Shown: piece by piece, positions 59,219 through 64,000 of the stretch | Numbering within the stretch: position 1 is the stretch's first letter | Layout of the letters: each line of letters starts with the position of its first letter | Source: Parus major | Lineage: Eukaryota; Chordata; Aves; Passeriformes; Paridae | Length of the DNA: 64,000 nucleotides | Assembly (NCBI RefSeq): GCF_001522545.3 | Contig: NC_031792.1 | Coordinates: 1,447,500 to 1,511,499, forward strand | Reading direction: 5' to 3' | Notes under the pieces: generated by a model | Told to the model about the DNA's origin: nothing | Database searches by the model: none | Seen by the model: only the letters and a program-made list of their open reading frames with translations | Program-made: the position numbers and the translations under genes

Positions 59219-60241
59219 TGCAAGTTCTTGGCAAAAAGCAGAAGAATGTTTTCCAGTCAGACAGAAGAGAATTACTGAAGAAACAAGAATGTGCATGTCT
59301 ATGTAGAATTTGATCCCAAAAATCTTTAATGCCTGTTGACCAAACAGCTTTTGAATTAGGTCTGGACATTTACATTCCCAATACTCCCAGATTTCTCACC
59401 CAAGAAGCTTAAACACCACATCCAGCTGCATCCTGTGTGAGGAAACCTCAGACACCTTCCATGAGAGACCCTCAGCTTGCCCACAGGGACTTTCCCATGA
59501 CTCATCATCTGCACCCTCCTCCTCCCTGCCACAAAATAACAAACCTTGCCATTTAAACCGGACCACAGCCCTATTCTGACCACAACACAAACAAAAAAAT
59601 TGGCCAGCTACCTGCTTTTGCTAATAAATAAAATTTCCAATCCGTATTTAAAAAAAAAGAATTAAAAATTAAAAAAAAAATAATCAGAAAGTCTTGCAGA
59701 CTCCAAACCGTGACGTGGTCGTTCTGTTTGTTGCATAATCCCTGATGGTAGCACAAATTCTCTTCCTCTCACTATTAATAGTGCCACAAAAGTACTGTGA
59801 GAATGTGAAAGTCAGGATGAAGCAGAAAATTAAAAACCACAATCTCAGTTCCCCCCTAAAAAATCCCTAAAAGAACAGAACACCCCCTCAGCCTCCTCTT
59901 TGTTGTGTTTTCTCACACAGGACAACACAGACCAGAGTATTTAGAAAATAAACCTCAAAAGAAGTGTTGCAGATGAAGATAAAAACCTTGGAAGTTGAAT
60001 GTTCCTGAAGTCAATCTGCAAAAGTATTTTTATTTTACACCAATCCTTGTTGTATTTTCTAAGGGACATTAATTATTCTTGTATTAAGTCAAGTCTAAGT
60101 CACCTCTAAGTATTGACTCATAGAAATATTTTTTTGTTTTATGAAGTAAGGCAGAGCAGACTTATCTGCAGAGAAAACATTTTAGGCCACCCAAAAGCAG
60201 TAAAAATGGTTCAGGAGCACACACAGAATTTCTGTAAATTC
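59219..60241. other. intergenic region between convergent IL18 and SDHD
   Basis: About 1 kb between the two 3' ends with no recognisable exon. It contains A-rich tracts near 59648-59682 and otherwise unique sequence. Confidence 0.6.
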
Positions 60242-60247
60242 TTTATT
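60242..60247 (-). promoter_or_regulatory. poly(A) signal, SDHD
   Basis: TTTATT on the plus strand is AATAAA on the minus strand, about 450 bases past the SDHD stop codon. Confidence 0.65.
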
Positions 60248-60693
60248 GCATGGATTAAGAAAAAAAAGTATTCCCTTTTCTACATCAACTCCCCAGGTCC
60301 AAAGAGTTACAGGGTCTGCCTTACACACTGATGTCAGAAGCAGTTCAGTTTTCCACAAGCCAAGCTTCTTTTACAGAATAGCAAACCAACCAACAGTCAG
60401 AAAAACACTAAAGCTGGTTTTACAAGGAGGGTTCCCTTTAGCTACACAAGTCTGCCACTGATGTAATTAATTCACCCCAATTTACAGCACAGATCAAATC
60501 CACTCTCACTAGACATTTTCCAGTGAAATCTGCTTTTAAATCTGTTTTTTCTCTATATGTTCTAACCTAGCTGTGAGCCCCCTGCAGGCTCACTGGGGAC
60601 CCTTGGCTGTTCCTTGGCTGTGCAGGACGTTGCTCACAAGCTGATGAAGCAGAGGCAGCAGAGGACAATCGTGTGTGTCGGGGCTGGGGCTCC

Positions 60694-63515
60694 TCACAGG
60701 CTCCAGAGCATGGCCACAGCCTTGCAGATGCCCACGTCCTGGTAGTTGAAGTAGCAGAGGCCAGCAAAGGTCAGGGCAGACAGGACGTACAGCCCCGTGT
60801 TGGCCACTTTAATGGGGACGTCTCCATGCACATAATCAGTAATTACCTGGCCCAGACCCCTAAACAAGAGAGAAAAGCTCAGATCAGCAAAGTTCACTCA
60901 CTGAAATCCATCGGCTTCGTGTCCCCGTTGTACCAACTCGCTTTTTCCCCCCTGCTGCCATCAGCCTTTTCTGAAGAATTCTCAGTCCCCACTCAGAAAG
61001 AGGATGGATTTATTTCAAAAACAAAACATTCCACAGGTTCTACTGAAAATGCACAGATTGGCTCAGAGTTTTTTGAGGAAACCAAGTGCTGACCACAGCT
61101 CTCCAGACAACAGAATCCTTGGAATCTGCCTTCTTATCCGACTTCCAAGGAAAAAGAGGAAAACCAAGGAAATATGTGGGACCAGCCACAGTCACAAAAA
61201 CACAGAAGACTCCTGGGTATGCATTTAGACTAGAAGAGTGACAACCAAAGAAACTAGCATATTTTTCAGTTTTTTGTACATCTGGAAGTGAACTCCTGTC
61301 CAGATTTGAACAATCCAGCAACACAAGACACAGGATGCTTGTTTTGGGAAAAAGCTCCCAGTCAGAGCAAGGAAAGTACAAGAATCCTGGCACAAATTCC
61401 TAAGGGCAAAACTGATGTTTAAGAAAACCTGGTACCCTCAAAGTACCATGAAAATCTTCTTTATCCTTGTGGCAAGGAACTCCCAAACCAGAATCACCTC
61501 AGGAAGGTGGATGCTGCCAGTCCACTCCTAATTAGAACAACACTGAGCAAACATCCATCCAGGAATAAATGAAATAATCATCCAAGTTTCCTTAGTGGGT
61601 TATTTGCTGTGAGCTCTTTATCATGCAGAACCTCATCACCACTGAGATGCACAAAGCCAGTGCACAGAGCTTTAGAGGCAGAACATTTTTATATTAATTT
61701 TATACAGATCTGTCTTCTTTCTATTCCCTCCACTCACACAACACCGGTTCTTCCACAGGTTAAAAACATCCAGGATTCAACAATTCCAGGGGCAAGGAAA
61801 TGCTCCTAAGGTTAAGAGACCAGAACACTTTTTTATGGGTTCCTTTTCTGACTGAGAGAACAGGGTGAGAAAGGAAGACCAAAGTACGAGCACTCCTGCC
61901 AAAGACCACGACTGTCACGTGGAGACCGAGGACTTTCTCCAGGTGTTTTACACCAGACCAGGATGAGGTTTGGAGCCACCAGAGCTTGGCTGTGAGTTGA
62001 GCCCTGCTGTGCTTACCAGTGGCCGTGCAGGGTGAGGGCTGCAGCCAGGGAATAGTCCACGGCCGGTCCGGGGTACAGGTAGGCTGCAGGGAGCAGCCCC
62101 AGCAGCAGCACACTGACCGCTCGCTCCCCTGTCCAGTGCAAAGATGCAGCCTTGGAACTGCCTGCAAGGAGAAACATCCTCAGGGAAAAGCCCCTCTGGT
62201 AAGGGCTGAAGGGATGGCTTTGGAATCTGGAGTGTCTGCAAACCAAAACCCAGCATGAGCAATACCTGGAAACACAGTGGGAGCATCAGCCCAGGCTGAA
62301 AACATCAAGAATTGACTCTGAAATTATCAGTGCAACACCCCTAAATTGCTCAACTAACACACAGCTATCATCCATCCATCTAAACCAAAATGCTAATGTT
62401 TTCCTTTGTTTTGGCATGAAGAAATTTAGAAAGTGACAAGATAAGGAAAGAAGGAAAGCAAAGGATCTGAAGTTTGGACTCGGGCAAAGTGCAAATTGGA
62501 GTGCTATTAACTGGTAGCAGTGCTGCTGGAGGTGAGGGAACACACACTCCTCACAGCCTGAGGCACCACAACAGCACGATGATTAATCACAAATAACATC
62601 TGCACAGTTACTGCCCTGCTCTGTCAGCATTTCACAACTTTACCCTTAAATCAATGGGATTTGGGATTCTTTCTTCCTTTTCTATAACCCTGTATCACCC
62701 AACAACACACCAAGAAAACCACTGTACCATGTGTAAATCTTTTTTGTTCTTCGTTACAGCTGCCTCTTAAAATCTCTTAAGTGGTCCAAAAAAATTACAG
62801 ACTCAGCTTGGTTTGGGGTGGGAAAGACCTTAAAGCTTATCTTGTTTTTAAATCCCTGTATGGCCATCGGGTACCATCTCCATCACCTCTGTCCTTTATT
62901 CCTGCACCACTGCTGGTCCCTTGGAGGACCCGAGCCAAAATCTGGTCCTTTACAACCCACTCCTGACAGAATCACAAAGTATTCAGGAGTTGGAATAGAC
63001 CTTAAGGATCATCTAATCCCAGCCCCTGCCCTTGGGCAGGATGCCTTGCGCTACACCCGGCAGCTCGGAGCTCCATCCAGCAATTCCAGGGATGCCAAAA
63101 GGGATCCAGATCCCGAGAAAACGAGACCCCGGCACACAAACACGGACGGACAAACACAGACAGGGCAGTACCGTGTCCCTGGCGGGGCGGGCCGTGGCTG
63201 TCGCGGGCCGGAGCGCAGCGAGCGGCGGCGGCACCGAGCGCGGCGGGGCGGCGGAGCAGGGCCGAGCCGAGGAGAGCTGCGGGGACAACGGGGCGCAGTG
63301 TCAGCGGAGGGACCCGCACCCTCCGGGGCCTCGGAGCCACCGGGATCCCGCACCCTCCGGGGGCTCGGAGCCACCGGGATCCCGCACCCTCCGGGGCCCC
63401 GCACCCTCCTCGGTCCCGCACTCTCGGGGTCCCGGTCCTCGCCCGTTCCGCGGCCCCGGCCTCACTCACCCAGGGCGGTCCCCCGGGGCCGTGCCCGCAG
63501 CAGCGCCAGCGCCAT
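60694..63515 (-). CDS. SDHD: SDHD, succinate dehydrogenase (complex II) small cytochrome b subunit
   Basis: SDHD anchors complex II in the inner mitochondrial membrane and helps bind heme b and ubiquinone. Four exons in transcript order: 63515-63470, 63276-63172, 62161-62017 and 60859-60694. All introns are GT-AG and phases match, giving 153 residues. Exons 1 and 2 encode an Ala/Arg/Leu-rich mitochondrial transit peptide. By similarity to the bird complex II subunit, the mature protein starts at about Ser52 (SSKAASLHW). Three membrane helices follow, around residues 65-80, 86-106 and the segment from [12 protein letters not shown]. The LTLHGHW segment carries the heme-side histidine and TDYVHGD the quinone-side Asp-Tyr pair (Asp107, Tyr108). 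The 145-base exon 3 has the same length as the human one. Exon 2 is very GC-rich and easily missed. Intron 2 contains CR1 fragments. Confidence 0.96.
62800..62900 (-). mobile_element. CR1 LINE 3' fragment in SDHD intron 2
   Basis: GGTTTGGGGTGGGAAAGACC followed by TTAAAGCTTATCTTG resembles the reverse-oriented CR1 3' terminal block. The rest is too diverged to bound well. Confidence 0.6.
62966..63070 (-). mobile_element. CR1 LINE 3' fragment in SDHD intron 2
   Basis: The blocks AGAATCACAAAG, GAGTTGGAATAGACC, TTAAGGATCATCTAATCCC and CCCTGCCCTTGGGCAGGATG follow the order of an inverted CR1 3' end. It is a second CR1 terminus in the same orientation as the one about 170 bases to its left. Confidence 0.82.
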
Positions 63516-63670
63516 GTCCGCTCCAAGGGCACCGCGCCCGGACACGGAAACGCAGCCCGAGCTTCCGCTTCCTCTTCCGCCCGCGGGGGCACCGGGAGGG
63601 AGCGGCCGGGCCGGGAGCGGCGGCCGCAAAGCTCCGCAGGGCGGCTGGAAACTGCCCGAGGCAGCGGTAG
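63150..63670 (-). promoter_or_regulatory. CpG island and promoter region of SDHD
   Basis: Dense CpG covers exons 1 and 2, intron 1 and about 150 bases upstream of the start codon. CTTCCGCTTCCTCTTCCGC at about 63560-63578 contains ETS-type GGAA cores on the minus strand, common in promoters of respiratory genes. No TATA box is seen. Confidence 0.65.
63313..63414 (+). repeat. 34-bp minisatellite filling SDHD intron 1
   Basis: Three units of 34 bases built on CCCGCACCCTCCGGGG followed by CTCGGAGCCACCGGGAT, the last one partial. The array makes up about half of the 193-base intron 1. Confidence 0.9.
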
Positions 63671-63687
63671 ATGGGATTTGGGGGAGG

Positions 63688-63835
63688 AATCAGGCCCTGG
63701 CACAGCTGCCAGAGAAGATGCGGCTGCCCCATCGCTGGGAGTCCCCAAGGGCAGGTTGGAGCGACCTGGTGGAAGGTCGGGAATATCTCTAAATTCCCTT
63801 CCAGCCCAAACCATTCTGTACTCCTGTAATTCTGT
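63688..63835 (+). mobile_element. CR1 LINE 3' fragment upstream of SDHD
   Basis: Plus-oriented CR1 3' region with the ordered blocks GGCACAGCTGCCAGAGAAG, GCGGCTGCCCCATCGCTGG, AGGGCAGGTTGGAGCGACC, TGGTGGAAGGT and CTTCCAGCCCAAACCATTCT. It ends in a TTCTGTACTCCTGTAATTCTG tail typical of CR1. It starts about 170 bases upstream of the SDHD start codon. Confidence 0.85.
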
Positions 63836-64000
63836 CTCAAGCCTCTCAACACCCGCAGCAGACCCGCCTGTGTGTTCACTACTGAAACACTTTGTACACA
63901 GCATGAACGCTTCCATGAACATCCCGCTTTTCTTTCCATTTGAAGGGATGGAACAGCAATCAGGGTTTGGAGTGAGGATTTAGGGCTGCTGAGAGTGTTT
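63836..64000. other. window end, no gene recognised
   Basis: Unique noncoding sequence runs to the end of the window. No exon of TIMM8B, the usual head-to-head neighbour of SDHD in mammals, is recognisable here. Confidence 0.5.

Noticed and set aside
62162..63469. Apparent absence of SDHD exon 2
   Set aside because: First suspected because the exon is GC-rich and weakly conserved. It is present at 63172-63276 with correct splice sites, phase and similarity to the bird transit peptide.
63002..63922. 306-codon open frame on the minus strand
   Set aside because: It crosses CR1 sequence, a minisatellite and the SDHD promoter. Only 63172-63276 is real coding sequence (SDHD exon 2).

Overview
The window is vertebrate nuclear DNA and almost certainly from a bird. 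Its genes are split into short exons with GT-AG introns, CR1 LINE fragments occur on both strands, and the translated exons look avian (the SDHD mature region and transit peptide and the IL18 caspase-site region in particular). The gene order PLET1(+), PTS(-), BCO2(-), TEX12(-), IL18(+), SDHD(-) is the mirror image of the human 11q23 block and matches the chicken chromosome 24 block. A songbird is plausible but I cannot prove it from this sequence.

Layout. From 1 to 20172 I find no coding gene, only simple repeats, minisatellites, CpG-rich patches, a CR1 fragment and one assembly gap. PLET1, a GPI-anchored glycoprotein with four coding exons and a TATA box, lies at 20252-22899. From 22900 to 28381 there is intergenic sequence with a 748-base gap. 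PTS, the tetrahydrobiopterin synthesis enzyme with six coding exons, lies at 28653-31681. BCO2, the mitochondrial carotenoid-cleaving oxygenase with twelve coding exons, lies at 33838-47251. TEX12, a synaptonemal-complex protein with four coding exons and one GC-AG intron, lies at 51167-52335. IL18 (five coding exons including a 9-base micro-exon) lies at 56532-59095 and runs tail to tail with SDHD (four exons) at 60694-63515.

I reconstructed every exon by matching splice sites, phase and family similarity. All six reading frames are open and complete: PLET1 180 aa, PTS 147 aa, BCO2 582 aa, TEX12 117 aa (131 aa from the upstream ATG), IL18 201 aa and SDHD 153 aa. The genes do not form a pathway. 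They are unrelated neighbours kept together by conserved synteny: cofactor synthesis, carotenoid catabolism, meiosis, innate immunity and respiration.

I found no clearly novel system. The most unusual points are the non-canonical GC donor in TEX12, a PTS exon 1 splice donor lying inside an 18-bp tandem array of look-alike donors, an IL18 micro-exon feeding the caspase site, a 158-bp MITE-like palindrome between BCO2 and TEX12, gene-start CpG regions carrying private minisatellites, and three RFX X-box-like palindromes in the gene-poor left part.
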